A stretch of DNA of 64,000 bases from Nocardioides flavescens (GTDB lineage Bacteria > Actinomycetota > Actinomycetes > Propionibacteriales > Nocardioidaceae): positions 186,001-250,000 of the forward strand of contig NZ_WUEK01000005.1 of assembly GCF_009823805.1 (NCBI RefSeq), written 5' to 3'. The position numbers and the translations under genes are program-made. The notes beneath the pieces are model-generated. The model searched no databases and had not been told where the DNA came from. It was given only the letters and a program-made list of their open reading frames with translations. This document shows, one piece after another, positions 46,866 through 56,467 of this stretch (its first letter is position 1; every line of letters begins with the position of its first letter).

Positions 46866-47909
46866 GTGGAGGTGGACCGAAGGCTCGGCGCGGAGCACGG
46901 CGTGGTGCTCCCCGTGCGAGTCGATCCGACCGGGGTCACTGGTCCGACAGCCCGGCAGGCGCGGTCCGGCGCCTGGCGACGTACGACCCGGGGCTTGTAC
47001 GTGCCCGACGACACCGTGCTGAGCGCAGTTCAGCGCGTGGCCGAGGTCGGTGTGATCATGCCCTTCCGTGCGGCCGTGACCGGCTGGGGATCTCTGGCTT
47101 GGCGTGGCGCTCGCTGGTTTCAGGGGACCTCGCCCGGCGGTGAGGAGTTGCCCGTCCCCGTGGCGGCGCCTCGTCAGCTGGTGCGGGAGCAACCGGCGTT
47201 CCACCTGTGCCGCGAGCGGTGGGACCCGCGTGAGGTCGAGGTGCTCGACGGGCTGGAGGTGACCACAGCCGTGCGTTCCGTCTGCTTCGCGATGCGGTAC
47301 GCGCCCCATCAGGACGCCGCCCTCCGCGTCCTCGAGATGGCCTACTTCGACGACCTGGTGACCGTCGAGGAGGTGCGCGAGTGGGCGAGCATGCATCCCA
47401 GCTACACCGGCATCGACCAGTGCCGTCGGGCCCCCGACCTCGCGGACGAGAACGCCTGGTCGCCGATGGAGACCGAGATGCGGATCGACTGGACCCTCGT
47501 GGCTGGTCGGCGTCCGCTCACGAACCGTCCGGTGTTCGACCTGGACGGGCGCCACGTCGGCACTCCCGACCTGATCGATCCGTTCGCGCGGGTCGTGGGT
47601 CAGTACGACGGTGAGGTCCACGGGACCTCGGGGCGGAGTGCCGACGACGTCGCGCGAGATGAGGCCTTCGAAGGCGTCGGGCTCCGCACGGTGATCATGA
47701 CCGCAGCTGACCTCCGCGACCGAGGCAGTTACCACGCTCGGATCCGAGCGGCGTACCGCGAGTCGGCTCTGGCTGTGGAGAGTGACCGGCTGTTCACCAT
47801 GGAGCTGCCGCCGTGGTGGAAGCCGACGTTCACCGTCGCTCAGAGGCGGGCGCTGCCGGCGGGGCAGCGCGAGATCTGGCTGCGTCGAGGTGCGCCCCGT
47901 ACGGGATAG
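46866..47909 (+). CDS. AbiEi-like / DUF559-type nuclease-fold protein
   Basis: A 347-residue protein. The N-terminus (GPTARQARSGAWRRTTRGLYVP) looks like the AbiEi-antitoxin winged helix, seen in many single-gene actinobacterial proteins. The C-terminal part has METEMRIDWTLV, GTPDLIDPFARVVGQYDGEVH and DDVARDEAFEGVGLRTVIMT, a pattern like Vsr/DUF559 nuclease folds, though the usual acidic residue before the YDG stretch is glutamine. No toxin partner (AbiEii) is adjacent. It interrupts the phosphate genes, is bracketed by family C repeats, and its TAG stop belongs to a repeat copy. Function is unknown; it is likely a mobile or defence-type gene. Confidence 0.75.
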   Translation: MEVDRRLGAEHGVVLPVRVDPTGVTGPTARQARSGAWRRTTRGLYVPDDTVLSAVQRVAEVGVIMPFRAAVTGWGSLAWRGARWFQGTSPGGEELPVPVAAPRQLVREQPAFHLCRERWDPREVEVLDGLEVTTAVRSVCFAMRYAPHQDAALRVLEMAYFDDLVTVEEVREWASMHPSYTGIDQCRRAPDLADENAWSPMETEMRIDWTLVAGRRPLTNRPVFDLDGRHVGTPDLIDPFARVVGQYDGEVHGTSGRSADDVARDEAFEGVGLRTVIMTAADLRDRGSYHARIRAAYRESALAVESDRLFTMELPPWWKPTFTVAQRRALPAGQREIWLRRGAPRTG

Positions 47910-47991
47910 TGCGCGACGTTCTCAACCAGACCCGGTGTCAGGAACGTCGCGGACTACCTCCAGCGGGCGGTGTGGAACGTCGCGGACTATC
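47905..47991. repeat. Palindromic repeat cluster (family C), right of the inserted gene
   Basis: A direct copy with one change (GATAGTGCGCGACGTT, 47905-47920) contains the TAG stop of the upstream gene. Inverted copies lie at 47943-47956 and 47976-47991. The array lies between convergent genes and may act as a terminator. Confidence 0.85.
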
Positions 47992-48004
47992 GCCCCCGCC
48001 CGGC

Positions 48005-49015
48005 TCACGGCAGCTGGAAGATGAACCGGCAGACGAAGTAGACGACCGCGGCGGCGAGACCGGCCATGGGGAAGGTGAGGACCCAGGCGGTGACGATGGA
48101 GCGGGCGACGCCCCAGCGGACGGCGGAGAAGCGCTTGGTGGCGCCGGCGCCCATGATCGCCGAGGTGATGGTGTGGGTGGTCGAGATCGGGGCGTGGAAG
48201 ACGAAGGCCGTCGTGTAGAGGACGGCCGCGCCGGCGGCCTCGGCGGAGAAGCCGCGGGCGGGGTCGAGGTGGATGATGCGGCGCCCGAGGGTGCGCATGA
48301 TCCGCCAGCCGCCGGAGTAGGTGCCGAGCGAGATGGCGGTGGCGGCGGCGAGCACGATCCACAGGGGGAGGCTCTCGTCGTCGGCAGAGTAGTAGCCCGC
48401 GGTCGTGACGGCCAGGAAGATCACGCCCATCGTCTTCTGAGCGTCCTGCAGACCGTGGCCCAGCGCCAGCGCGGCAGCCGAGAACGTCTGCGCGACCCGG
48501 AAGCCGCGGAAGACCTTGTGCGGGTTGCGGCGCCGGAAGATCCACATGATCGAGAGCATCACGGCGAAGGCGAGCGAGAAGCCGACGATCGGCGAGGCGA
48601 CCATCGGGATGACGACCTTCTCGACGATGGTGCTCCACTCGATGGTGACGCCGCCGGCGAGGCCGGCGCCGACGAGCCCGCCGATGAGGGCGTGCGAGGA
48701 GGAGGACGGCAGGCCGTAGTACCAGGTGATGAGGTTCCAGGTGATGGCGCCGAGCAGCCCCGCGAGCACGATCACGAGCCCGTGGTTGGCCGAGACCCCG
48801 TCGATGGTGATGACGCCCTGGACCGTCTTGGCGACCTCCTGGCCGAGGAGAGCGCCGATGAAGTTCATGACGGCCGCCATGATCAGCGCGATGCGCGGCG
48901 TGAGCGCCCGCGTCGACACCGAGGTGGCGATGGCGTTGGCGGCGTCGTGGAAGCCGTTGGTGTAGTCGAAGGCCAGGGCCACGACGACGACCGCGACGAC
49001 GATCGCGATTTCCAC
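48005..49015 (-). CDS. pit: Low-affinity inorganic phosphate transporter Pit
   Basis: A 336-residue membrane protein with about ten helices. The duplicated PiT signature appears first as DYTNGFHDAANAIAT and again as LALGHGLQDAQKTMGV. It moves metal phosphate with protons. The GTG at 49015 (VEIAIVVAVVVVALAFDY) directly precedes the first helix and follows the DUF47 gene by seven bases; earlier in-frame starts would lie inside that gene. The pair DUF47-pit is a common module. Confidence 0.94.
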   Translation of the reverse strand: MEIAIVVAVVVVALAFDYTNGFHDAANAIATSVSTRALTPRIALIMAAVMNFIGALLGQEVAKTVQGVITIDGVSANHGLVIVLAGLLGAITWNLITWYYGLPSSSSHALIGGLVGAGLAGGVTIEWSTIVEKVVIPMVASPIVGFSLAFAVMLSIMWIFRRRNPHKVFRGFRVAQTFSAAALALGHGLQDAQKTMGVIFLAVTTAGYYSADDESLPLWIVLAAATAISLGTYSGGWRIMRTLGRRIIHLDPARGFSAEAAGAAVLYTTAFVFHAPISTTHTITSAIMGAGATKRFSAVRWGVARSIVTAWVLTFPMAGLAAAVVYFVCRFIFQLP

Positions 49016-49022
49016 GAGCGGT

Positions 49023-49640
49023 TCAGCTCTCCTTGACGGCGATCTGCTCGATCGTGTTGGCGACGCTCTCGAAGGCGTCGATGGCACCCTCGAGCGCCTC
49101 CACGATGTCCTTGAGCTTCAGCACCTCGATCGTCTTGTACTGACCCGAGAAGAGCGAGGCGAGGATGCGGCGGTGGTTCTTGTCGCCGGCGTTCTCGAGC
49201 CGGTTGATCTCGATCCAGTACTCCTCGAGGCTCTGCGGCGACTGCAGCTTGGGCATCGCGGCCGAGGTCAGCTCGGCGCAGCGCTGGAGCACCTCGACCT
49301 GCTGCGACAGGTCCGGCGGCAGGGTGCGCACCTCGTAGAGCAGGATCAGGTCGACGACCTCGTCCATCATGTCCATCACGTCGTCGAGCCCGGAGCCGAG
49401 GCGGTAGATGTCCTCGCGGTCGAACGGCGTCACGAACGTCGAGTTGACCCGGCGGAACAGCGCGTGGGTCGTCTCGTCGGCCTGGTGCTCGGCGTCGCGC
49501 ATGCGCTGGGCGACGTCGGCGTGGTCGGCGCTCTCGCCCAGCATCTCGGCGAGCAGCGCCGCCCCCACGACGAGGTGGTCGGCCGACTCGGTGAAGAGGT
49601 CGTAGAAGGCCGTGTCGACCGGGCGGAAGCGGAAAGCCAC
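49023..49640 (-). CDS. PhoU-like DUF47 protein, Pit accessory
   Basis: A 205-residue all-helical protein of the PhoU/DUF47 group. Repeated acidic segments EHQADETTHALFRRVN, FDREDIYRLGSGLDDVMDMMDE and LEEYWIEINRLENAGDKNHR form two PhoU-like helical bundles that bind metal clusters. It is encoded first in a two-gene operon with pit and probably gates the transporter. The GTG start (VAFRFRPVDTAFYDLF) matches the family N-terminus. Confidence 0.9.
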   Translation of the reverse strand: MAFRFRPVDTAFYDLFTESADHLVVGAALLAEMLGESADHADVAQRMRDAEHQADETTHALFRRVNSTFVTPFDREDIYRLGSGLDDVMDMMDEVVDLILLYEVRTLPPDLSQQVEVLQRCAELTSAAMPKLQSPQSLEEYWIEINRLENAGDKNHRRILASLFSGQYKTIEVLKLKDIVEALEGAIDAFESVANTIEQIAVKES

Positions 49641-49735
49641 TGATACTCCTGGGCGTACGGCGAAGTCCGGCTCGGAACCGGTTGCGGACCGTCGAACAGG
49701 GTAGGGGGTGCCGCGGGCGGGAGCGCAAGTCTCGA

Positions 49736-49761
49736 CCCCGGTCCGTCGTACCGGACCGGGG
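49736..49761 (-). terminator. Terminator of ppk
   Basis: CCCCGGTCCG and its complement form a perfect 10-base stem around a six-base loop, about 25 bases beyond the ppk stop on the minus strand. It separates ppk from the DUF47-pit transcript. It lacks a T tract. Confidence 0.6.
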
Positions 49762-49786
49762 CGAGGTAGGAGGCCCGCAGACCCGG

Positions 49787-51940
49787 TCAGGCCCCCGTAC
49801 GCCGCTTGCGGTGCCGCTCGATCAGCGTCTCCTGGTACTGCACCTCGCCGCCGTTCTGCACCCACTCGCCGTCGCTCTGCAGCTCCCACGCGGCGGTGTC
49901 GTGCCAGAACGCGAGGTCGAGCATGTCGCCGACCTCGGTGACGAGCTCGGGCTCGGGCAGCCGCACGAGCACCTCGACGCGACGGTCGAGGTTGCGGTGC
50001 ATCATGTCGGCCGAGCCGATCCAGACCTCCGGGTCGCCGCCGTTGTCGAACCAGTTGACCCGGCTGTGCTCGAGGAAGCGGCCGAGGATCGAGCGCACCT
50101 CGATGTTCTCCGACAGCCCGGGTACGCCGGGCCGCAGGGCGCAGATCGCCCGCGTGAGCAGCTGGACGGGCACGCCCTCCTGCGAGGCGAGGTAGAGCGC
50201 GTCGATGACGGCCTCGTCGACCAGCGAGTTCATCTTGAGCCGGATCCGGGCGGGGCGCCCGGCGCGGTGGTGGTCGACCTCCCGGTGGATGCGCTCGAGG
50301 AGCCCCGAGCGCACCGAGTCGGGCGCGACGAGCAGCTGCTCGTAGGAGGCGTTGCGCGACCAGCCGGAGAGGTTGTTGAACAGGTGGGCGACGTCCTCGC
50401 CGATGCCCTCGTCGGTGGTGAGCAGGCCGAGGTCCTCGTACATCCGCGCGGTCTTGGAGTTGTAGTTGCCGGTGCCGATGTGGGTGTAGCGGCGGATGCC
50501 CTCGGGCTCGTCGCGCACGACCAGCGCCAGCTTGCAGTGGGTCTTGAGCCCGACGAGGCCGTAGACGACGTGGCAGCCGGCCTGCTCGAGCTTGCGCGCC
50601 CAGCGGATGTTGGCCTCCTCGTCGAAGCGGGCCTTGATCTCGACGAGCACCAGCACCTGCTTGCCGGCCTCGGCGGCGTCGATGAGGGCGTCGATGATCG
50701 GGCTGTCGCCGGAGGTGCGGTAGAGCGTCTGCTTGATCGCGAGCACGTGCGGGTCGGCGGCGGCCTGCTCGATGAAGCGCTGCACCGACGTCGCGAACGA
50801 GTCGTAGGGGTGGTGCAGCAGCACGTCGTGGCGCCGGGTCGCCTTGAAGACGTCGACGGGCGCGGCGGACTCGACCTCGGCCAGCAGCGGGTGGGTCGTC
50901 GGCACGAAGGCGGGGTACTTCAGCTCCTCGCGGGCCTGGTCGGCGATGCCGTGCAGCCCGCGCAGGTCGAGCGGGCCGGGGAGGCGCACGACCTCCTCCT
51001 GGCGCACGCCGAGCTCGGAGACGAGCAGCTCGAGGACCGAGTCGGAGATCGAGTCCTCGACCTCGAGACGCACCGGCGGACCGAACTTGCGGCGCAGCAG
51101 CTCCTTCTCGAGCGCGGCCAGGAGGTTCTCGGCGTCGTCCTCCTCGACCTCGAGGTCCTCGTTGCGGGTGACGCGGAAGGTGTGGACCTCGAGCACGTCC
51201 ATGCCGGGGAAGAGCCGCTTGAGGTGCTCGCCGATGACGTCCTCGAGCGGCACGAACCGCTGGTTGCCCAGCGGCACGAAGCGGTCGAAGATCGGCGGGA
51301 CCTTGACCCGGGCGAAGTGCTCCTTGCCGGTCTTGGGGTTGCGGATCGTGACCGCGAGGTTGAGCGAGAGCCCCGAGATGTAGGGGAACGGGTGCGCGGG
51401 GTCGACCGCGAGCGGGGTGAGAACCGGGAAGATCCGCTCCTTGAACAGCTTCTTGCAGGCCTTCTGCTCCTCGCGGTCGAGGTCGCTCCACCGCACGAGC
51501 TGGATGCCGGCGTCGGAGAGTCCCGGCACGAGCTCGTCGCTGAAGACCCGCGCGTGGCGCTCGCTCAGCTCACGGGAGAAGGTCCAGATGCCCTCGAGCA
51601 CCTCGCGCGGCATCAGCCCGGACGCCGCGCGCACCGCGAGCCCCGCGGCGATGCGGCGCTTGAGGCCGGCGACGCGGACCATGAAGAACTCGTCGAGGTT
51701 GCTGACGAAGATCGCCGCGAAGCGCACCCGCTCGAGCAGCGGGAGCTCGCGGTCCTCGGCCAGCTCGAGGACGCGCTGGTTGAGCCGCAGCCACGAGAGC
51801 TCGCGGTCGAGGAAGCGGTCCTCGTACTTCTCCAGGCCGGCGACGGCCTCCTCGCTGGGGGTGTACGGCGGCTCGACGTCGAAGGTCTCCTCGGGCACGC
51901 CGGCGCGGCTCAGGTCGGTCTCAGCGCTGTCGAGGCTCAT
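49787..51940 (-). CDS. ppk: Polyphosphate kinase 1
   Basis: A 717-residue enzyme that polymerises the ATP gamma-phosphate into polyphosphate. The N-terminal helical domain begins [23 protein letters not shown]. The catalytic histidine is His487 in [46 protein letters not shown] and [14 protein letters not shown] are further conserved sites. The ATG at 51940 is preferred because longer frames lack homology and would run through the PHO box. Its position beside pst/pit fits phosphate storage, and the upstream PHO box suggests PhoP control. Confidence 0.95.
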   Translation of the reverse strand: MSLDSAETDLSRAGVPEETFDVEPPYTPSEEAVAGLEKYEDRFLDRELSWLRLNQRVLELAEDRELPLLERVRFAAIFVSNLDEFFMVRVAGLKRRIAAGLAVRAASGLMPREVLEGIWTFSRELSERHARVFSDELVPGLSDAGIQLVRWSDLDREEQKACKKLFKERIFPVLTPLAVDPAHPFPYISGLSLNLAVTIRNPKTGKEHFARVKVPPIFDRFVPLGNQRFVPLEDVIGEHLKRLFPGMDVLEVHTFRVTRNEDLEVEEDDAENLLAALEKELLRRKFGPPVRLEVEDSISDSVLELLVSELGVRQEEVVRLPGPLDLRGLHGIADQAREELKYPAFVPTTHPLLAEVESAAPVDVFKATRRHDVLLHHPYDSFATSVQRFIEQAAADPHVLAIKQTLYRTSGDSPIIDALIDAAEAGKQVLVLVEIKARFDEEANIRWARKLEQAGCHVVYGLVGLKTHCKLALVVRDEPEGIRRYTHIGTGNYNSKTARMYEDLGLLTTDEGIGEDVAHLFNNLSGWSRNASYEQLLVAPDSVRSGLLERIHREVDHHRAGRPARIRLKMNSLVDEAVIDALYLASQEGVPVQLLTRAICALRPGVPGLSENIEVRSILGRFLEHSRVNWFDNGGDPEVWIGSADMMHRNLDRRVEVLVRLPEPELVTEVGDMLDLAFWHDTAAWELQSDGEWVQNGGEVQYQETLIERHRKRRTGA

Positions 51941-51958
51941 GGTCCGAAGTCTTCCACC

Positions 51959-51980
51959 GGCGGGTGAACGGACGGTGACC
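51959..51980 (-). promoter_or_regulatory. PHO box upstream of ppk
   Basis: On the minus strand two exact 11-base PhoP units are adjacent: GGTCACCGTCC and GTTCACCCGCC. They end 18 bases before the ppk ATG. The same repeat pattern precedes pstS. No clear -10 was found between the box and the start, so activation versus repression is open. Confidence 0.75.
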
Positions 51981-51993
51981 TGACGGGCCGGTC

Positions 51994-53466
51994 TCAGAAC
52001 CGGCGGCTGCGGCCCGAACGGCGGCTCGAGCGCCGGGAACGACCCCCGCCGAAGGACCGACGCCGACCGGAGCTCCCCGCCCCGCTGCGCCGCCCCGACC
52101 CACCGCCCGAGCTCCAGCCGGTGCCCGAGCTCCACGAGAACGTGCGGCTCGTGCCCCACGAGCGCGCGGGCGCGCCGTACCGCGTCTGCTGCACGCGCTC
52201 GACGCTGAAGGCGTGCCGCTGCCAGTAGCCGTTGACGTAGGGCCGGCTGAACAGGTCCCAGTCCCAGTAGGGCCGCGCCGTGCCGTCGACGGTCAGCTCG
52301 CGGGCGGCCGGTCGTTGGCCCGCGTCGAGGGACTCGGCGCAGCGCGCGCAGACCGGGACGGGCCGGTCGGACCCGCCCTCGGGCGCGAAGGTGCGCTCGG
52401 TCGTGGAGGGGCCGTGGCGCGGGTCGAAGAAGCAGGGTGCGGTGGGCTCGGGCACCGGCTCGCCGCGGCGGAGCGCGTCGATCGCGACCAGCTCGTAGCG
52501 GGCGTCGGCGAGGCGGCGCACGACGTCCTCGACCTCGCTCGCCGTGTCCATCCGAGCGTCGCCCTCGCTCGCGTCGAGGCGGTGGCGCGCCTCCTCGACG
52601 AGGTCGAGGACCCGGCGGGTGCGGCCGGGTACGCCGTAGCCGGGGTCCGTCAGTCCGGGGGTGGTCGGCTGCGGCGGAGCGGGCGGTGCGGGCGGCAGCG
52701 CGGCGACGCGCCGCGAGAGCTCGACGACCTCCTCGTCGAGGGAGGGCCGCAGGGCGTCGGCGACCCGGGCGCCCTCACGGCGGCGGCGACGTCCGGTCAC
52801 GATCTTCGACAGCCCGTAGCCGCCGCCTCCGAGCACCACCGCCCCGAGCGCGGTCCAGCCGAGCACCGCGCGGCCGTCGACCTCCTCGTCACCGGCCTCG
52901 TCCAGGAACGCCCGCAGCATCCGGTCGTAGTCGGGCGCGCAGCAGTCGACGGCGTCGTCGACGGCCCCCTGTACGTCGTAGAACGGCCGCTCCTCGGCGT
53001 ACTGGAAGGCGCCGAAGGAGCGGCCCTGCTCGGCGGACGGCGCTACCACGAGCAGGGCGTAGGTGCCGTCGACACCCACGCGGTCGTAGAGCTGGCCGAC
53101 CAGCTCGTCGTCGGCGTAGGCGAGCGGGGCGTACGACGAGGAGGGGTCGTCGCCGAACCCGTCGCGGCGTACGGCGTCCGCCGGGATCACCGCGACCCGC
53201 ACCGGTCCCGGCGTCCGGGCCGCGAGGGCGTCGAGCTCGGTGACATCGTCCGCATCGAGCCCGGCGCCGACCAGCGACGGGTCGACCCAGAGCCCGGGCC
53301 GGGCGAGCTCCGCGGCGACCTGATCGAGGTAGGCGTCGGCGGTGCCGGTGCCGTAGCCGCCGGTGGTGCCGGTCGGGCGCGCCCCGGCAGGGGCGATGAC
53401 GAGGCCGAGGGCGACGATGCCGAGCAGGAGGGCGGCGAGGCCCAGTCGGGCGAGACGGGCGGTCAC
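51994..53466 (-). CDS. Membrane protein with TPM-like external domain and Zn-ribbon-like Cys motif, paralogue 2
   Basis: A 490-residue protein. A signal or anchor ([20 protein letters not shown]) leads an external domain (residues about 35-200, [37 protein letters not shown]) that resembles TPM domains. A helix ([20 protein letters not shown]) follows. The cytosolic part has a coiled segment, then CFFDPRHG and [12 protein letters not shown], a possible metal site with three cysteines and a histidine. The last 70 residues are Ser/Gly/Arg-rich and end RRSGRSRRF. It is a paralogue of the next gene and overlaps it by GTGA. Function is unknown. Confidence 0.75.
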   Translation of the reverse strand: MTARLARLGLAALLLGIVALGLVIAPAGARPTGTTGGYGTGTADAYLDQVAAELARPGLWVDPSLVGAGLDADDVTELDALAARTPGPVRVAVIPADAVRRDGFGDDPSSSYAPLAYADDELVGQLYDRVGVDGTYALLVVAPSAEQGRSFGAFQYAEERPFYDVQGAVDDAVDCCAPDYDRMLRAFLDEAGDEEVDGRAVLGWTALGAVVLGGGGYGLSKIVTGRRRRREGARVADALRPSLDEEVVELSRRVAALPPAPPAPPQPTTPGLTDPGYGVPGRTRRVLDLVEEARHRLDASEGDARMDTASEVEDVVRRLADARYELVAIDALRRGEPVPEPTAPCFFDPRHGPSTTERTFAPEGGSDRPVPVCARCAESLDAGQRPAARELTVDGTARPYWDWDLFSRPYVNGYWQRHAFSVERVQQTRYGAPARSWGTSRTFSWSSGTGWSSGGGSGRRSGAGSSGRRRSFGGGRSRRSSRRSGRSRRF

Positions 53467-54569
53467 GCGGCACCTCCGGTGATGCGGTCGAAGCAGGCGC
53501 GGCAGACGGGCACGGGGCGCAGCGTGCCCCCGGGCGGTGCCCACGACACGTCGGCCACCGAGACGCCGTGCGCCGCGTCGACGAAGCACGGCACCCGGCG
53601 GGCGGGCGGTGTCGCGCCGGTGAGTGCGGCCCGGGCGCAGGCGAGCTGCCAGCGGGCGAACTCCGTCACCTCGCCGAGTGCCCGGAGTTCGTCGTCGGTG
53701 CTGAGCCCGACGCTGAGCCCGTCGACGCGGCGCGAGGCGTCGGCGTAGGCGTCGAGCGCCGCCTGCACGTGTGCGGCCACGGTCGGGTCGTCCAGGGGCG
53801 GGTCGGCGGCGTCGAGCTCCTCGCCGAGCCGGGTGACGTCCTCGCGGGCGAGCGCAGCACGGTGCTCGACGGTGTCGGACTGGTCGCCGTACACGGTGAA
53901 CGAGGGGCGGTACGCCGCCGCGCCGGCCCACGTCTCGCCGCTCGGCCTGGTGCGCGGTCGACCCCGGCGCCAGCGCACGACACCGAGGGTCGCCGCCGTC
54001 GCCAGCGCGGCACCCGCGAGCACTGCGGCGGCGACCCACCACGCGGACACGCCGTCGTCCGGCGCGGGCGCCCCGAGCCGGTCGAGGGTGCCCTCGAGCA
54101 CCTGGTCGACCTGGCCGAGCGTGTGCGCGTCGAGCTCCTCGGCCACGATCCGGCCGAGATCGTCGGCACCGGGAGCGTCGCCGTAGCCCGCGGCGTAGGT
54201 GCCGGCCCCGCTGAAGGCGACGACGAGCAGGGCGTCGTCGCGCCCGAGGCCGGCGTAGAGCTGGTCGAGGAGGGCGGAGGCCTCGTCGACGTCGTCGTCG
54301 GTCGCGCTCTGCCGCAGCGCGAGGGCCGGGAGGACAGCGACGAAGACGTCGTCGCGCCAGCCGACGATCCGGGCCCGCAGATCGGCGGCGTCGTCGGGCG
54401 ACACCGCCCCGCTCTCGGCGCTGACGAAGACCGGGTCGCCGCCGCGCCACGTGTCCACCGCGGCCGCGACGTACGGGTCGGGCGTCGAGGCGGCCCGAGC
54501 CGAGGCGGGAGCGAGCGCCGCCATCACCGGCAGCAGCAGCAGGCAGGTGAGAGCAAGGACACGGCGCAC
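53463..54569 (-). CDS. Membrane protein with TPM-like external domain and Zn-ribbon-like Cys motif, paralogue 1
   Basis: A 368-residue protein with the same plan as its downstream neighbour: signal peptide (VLALTCLLLLPVMAALAPAS), an external TPM-like domain with DDVFVAVLPALALRQ and DDALLVVAFSGAGTYAAGYG, a helix near residues 175-200, an acidic helical region and CFVDAAHGV followed by PVPVCRACFDRI. It lacks the basic Ser/Gly tail. The GTG start is 33 bases from the divergent esterase start. The tandem pair likely arose by duplication and may form a hetero-oligomer; function is unknown. Confidence 0.75.
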   Translation of the reverse strand: MRRVLALTCLLLLPVMAALAPASARAASTPDPYVAAAVDTWRGGDPVFVSAESGAVSPDDAADLRARIVGWRDDVFVAVLPALALRQSATDDDVDEASALLDQLYAGLGRDDALLVVAFSGAGTYAAGYGDAPGADDLGRIVAEELDAHTLGQVDQVLEGTLDRLGAPAPDDGVSAWWVAAAVLAGAALATAATLGVVRWRRGRPRTRPSGETWAGAAAYRPSFTVYGDQSDTVEHRAALAREDVTRLGEELDAADPPLDDPTVAAHVQAALDAYADASRRVDGLSVGLSTDDELRALGEVTEFARWQLACARAALTGATPPARRVPCFVDAAHGVSVADVSWAPPGGTLRPVPVCRACFDRITGGAA

Positions 54570-54601
54570 GGACGTGTCCTACCCGGCTACGGTCCTGAGG
54601 C

Positions 54602-55672
54602 ATGCACGCGATGCGCAGCCTTCTCGGGCACGCCTGGGCCCGCACCGAGCGACTCACCGTGACCCGCCTCCTCGACCTCCCGCCGGCGGTGCAGCGCCGG
54701 CTCGCCGGGCCGCCCGTCGTCCGCGACGGCCAGCGGCTCGCCCTCGACGTCCAGCTCGCCCTGCGGCTGCAGCGGCTCGCCCGGATGCCCGGTCCGCACC
54801 AGGGGACACCTGAGCGGGGCCGCGCGGCACTGCGGCGCATCGTCGGCGCCACGACCGGCGAGCACCCCATCGGGTCGGTGCGCGACCTCGACGCCGGGGG
54901 CGTCCCGGCACGGCTCTACGTCCCGCGCTCAGCCGGCGCTCCGGGCCCGCTGCTCGTGTGGATCCACGGGGGTGGGTTCTTCTGCGGCGACCTCGAGAGC
55001 CACGACGGCTTCTGCCGCCTGGTCGCCGAGCGGGCCGGGGTGCGGGTGCTCGCGGTCGACTACCGCCTCGCGCCCGAGCACCCCTTCCCGGTCGCCCACG
55101 ACGACGCGCTCGCGGCGTACCGCTGGGCCGTCGAGCACCGCGACGACCTCGGCGCTGCCGACATCGGCGTCGGCGGCGACTCCGCCGGCGGCAACCTGGC
55201 GGCGTACGTCGCGCACGAGGCGGCCCGCGCGCAGTGGCCGTGCGCCGTGCAGCTGCTCGTCTACCCGATGACCGACCCGGAGCACCCGACCCGCAGCGCG
55301 GAGCTGTTCGGCGAGGGGTTCTTCCTCACCACCGAGTTCATCGACGTCGCGACCGAGCGCTACGGCCCGGGTCACCACAGCGACCCCCGGCTCGCGCTGG
55401 TCGCGGCCGAGCTGCCCGACGGCCTGGCGCCCGCGATGGTCGTCACCGCGGGCTACGACCCGCTGCGCGACGAGGGCGAGACCTACGCCGCGCAGCTGCG
55501 TGAGGCCGGGGTGCCGGTGCGGCTCACGCGCTTCGAGGGCCTCATCCACGGGTTCCTCAACATGGACGGCGTGGGCGTCTCCGCGCCCGCCGCCATCGCC
55601 CGGATCGGCGACGACCTCGCCTCGGCGTTCGCCGGGGCCGTCGCGGACCCCCGGGCTACAGTCTCAGCGTGA
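54602..55672 (+). CDS. Alpha/beta hydrolase, hormone-sensitive-lipase family
   Basis: A 356-residue esterase. The oxyanion motif is WIHGGGFFCGDLESHDG, the nucleophile is in GVGGDSAGGNLAAYVA, the acid in TAGYDPLRDEG and the histidine in FEGLIHGFLNMDG. These define HSL (LipH/NlhH-like) esterases acting on short to medium esters. The N-terminal 80 residues act as a lid. No signal peptide is visible. TACGGT, eight bases before the ATG, could be a -10 for near-leaderless initiation. It overlaps the next gene by GTGA. Confidence 0.92.
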   Translation: MHAMRSLLGHAWARTERLTVTRLLDLPPAVQRRLAGPPVVRDGQRLALDVQLALRLQRLARMPGPHQGTPERGRAALRRIVGATTGEHPIGSVRDLDAGGVPARLYVPRSAGAPGPLLVWIHGGGFFCGDLESHDGFCRLVAERAGVRVLAVDYRLAPEHPFPVAHDDALAAYRWAVEHRDDLGAADIGVGGDSAGGNLAAYVAHEAARAQWPCAVQLLVYPMTDPEHPTRSAELFGEGFFLTTEFIDVATERYGPGHHSDPRLALVAAELPDGLAPAMVVTAGYDPLRDEGETYAAQLREAGVPVRLTRFEGLIHGFLNMDGVGVSAPAAIARIGDDLASAFAGAVADPRATVSA

Positions 55673-56409
55673 GGCGCCTGATCGCTCCCGTCGTGGCCGC
55701 CCTCCTCGTCGTCTCGGGCTGTGGCGCCACCGACGCGGGAGGCCCCGCCGCATCCGACCCCTCCCCGGCGGCTTCGAGCGCGGCCCCCTCGTCCTCCTCG
55801 GAGTCGACGGTGCCCTCATCCGCGCCCGACTCGAGGGCGCGGCGCACCGCGCTGTTCTTCGGCGACTCCTACTTCGTCGGCGGCGGCTGCAGCCCCGACG
55901 CGAGCCAGGACATGGCCGCGGTCGCCGGCGCCCAGCTCGGCTACCGCACCGTCATCCGCGGGGCCGGTGGCACCGGGTTCGTCACGGCCAACCCGGAGTA
56001 CGGCATCCCGGCCTACCTCGAGCAGATCGCGCAGGGTGCCTTCGACGTGCCGGGGCGTGCGCCGAGCCTGGTCGTCATCGAGGGCGGCTCCAACGACTAC
56101 GGCCAGCCCACGGCCACGATCCGCCGCAACGCCGGCAAGATCCTGCGGATCGCCGCCCGCGACTTCCCGGGGGCGCTCGTGGTGCTCGTCGGGCCGATGC
56201 AGACCTACGGGCAGCTCTCGCAGAGCGAGCCGATCAAGCGCACCCTGCGCAGCCTCGCCCGCAAGCGAGGCGTGCCCTTCGTCAACATGCAGAGGTGGGT
56301 CTACGGCCAGGACGGCCTCCTCTGCTCCGACTACGACCACCCGACGTACGCCACCCACCAGGCCCTCGGTCAGCGGCTCGCCCAGGCGCTCGCCAAGCGC
56401 GGCGCCTGA
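55669..56409 (+). CDS. SGNH-hydrolase lipoprotein
   Basis: A 246-residue exported esterase. The signal ends in VVSGC (lipobox), followed by a Ser/Pro/Ala linker to about residue 58. Block I is LFFGDSYFVGGG (catalytic Ser), block III GGSNDYG, and block V SDYDHPTYATHQ (catalytic Asp and His). It would hydrolyse ester groups on lipids or wall polysaccharides outside the membrane. The GTG start overlaps the upstream esterase stop, so the two are co-translated. The substrate is unknown. Confidence 0.88.
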   Translation: MRRLIAPVVAALLVVSGCGATDAGGPAASDPSPAASSAAPSSSSESTVPSSAPDSRARRTALFFGDSYFVGGGCSPDASQDMAAVAGAQLGYRTVIRGAGGTGFVTANPEYGIPAYLEQIAQGAFDVPGRAPSLVVIEGGSNDYGQPTATIRRNAGKILRIAARDFPGALVVLVGPMQTYGQLSQSEPIKRTLRSLARKRGVPFVNMQRWVYGQDGLLCSDYDHPTYATHQALGQRLAQALAKRGA

Positions 56410-56414
56410 GCAAC

Positions 56415-56467
56415 AGTCCGCGACCTCCCGTCCGTCGTACGGCGGGTGCGGAACGTCGCGGACTATC
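56415..56467. repeat. Palindromic repeat pair (family C)
   Basis: AGTCCGCGAC at 56415-56424 and AACGTCGCGGACTATC at 56452-56467 form a hairpin between convergent genes. The inverted copy contains the TAG stop of the giant minus-strand coiled-coil gene. Confidence 0.8.
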
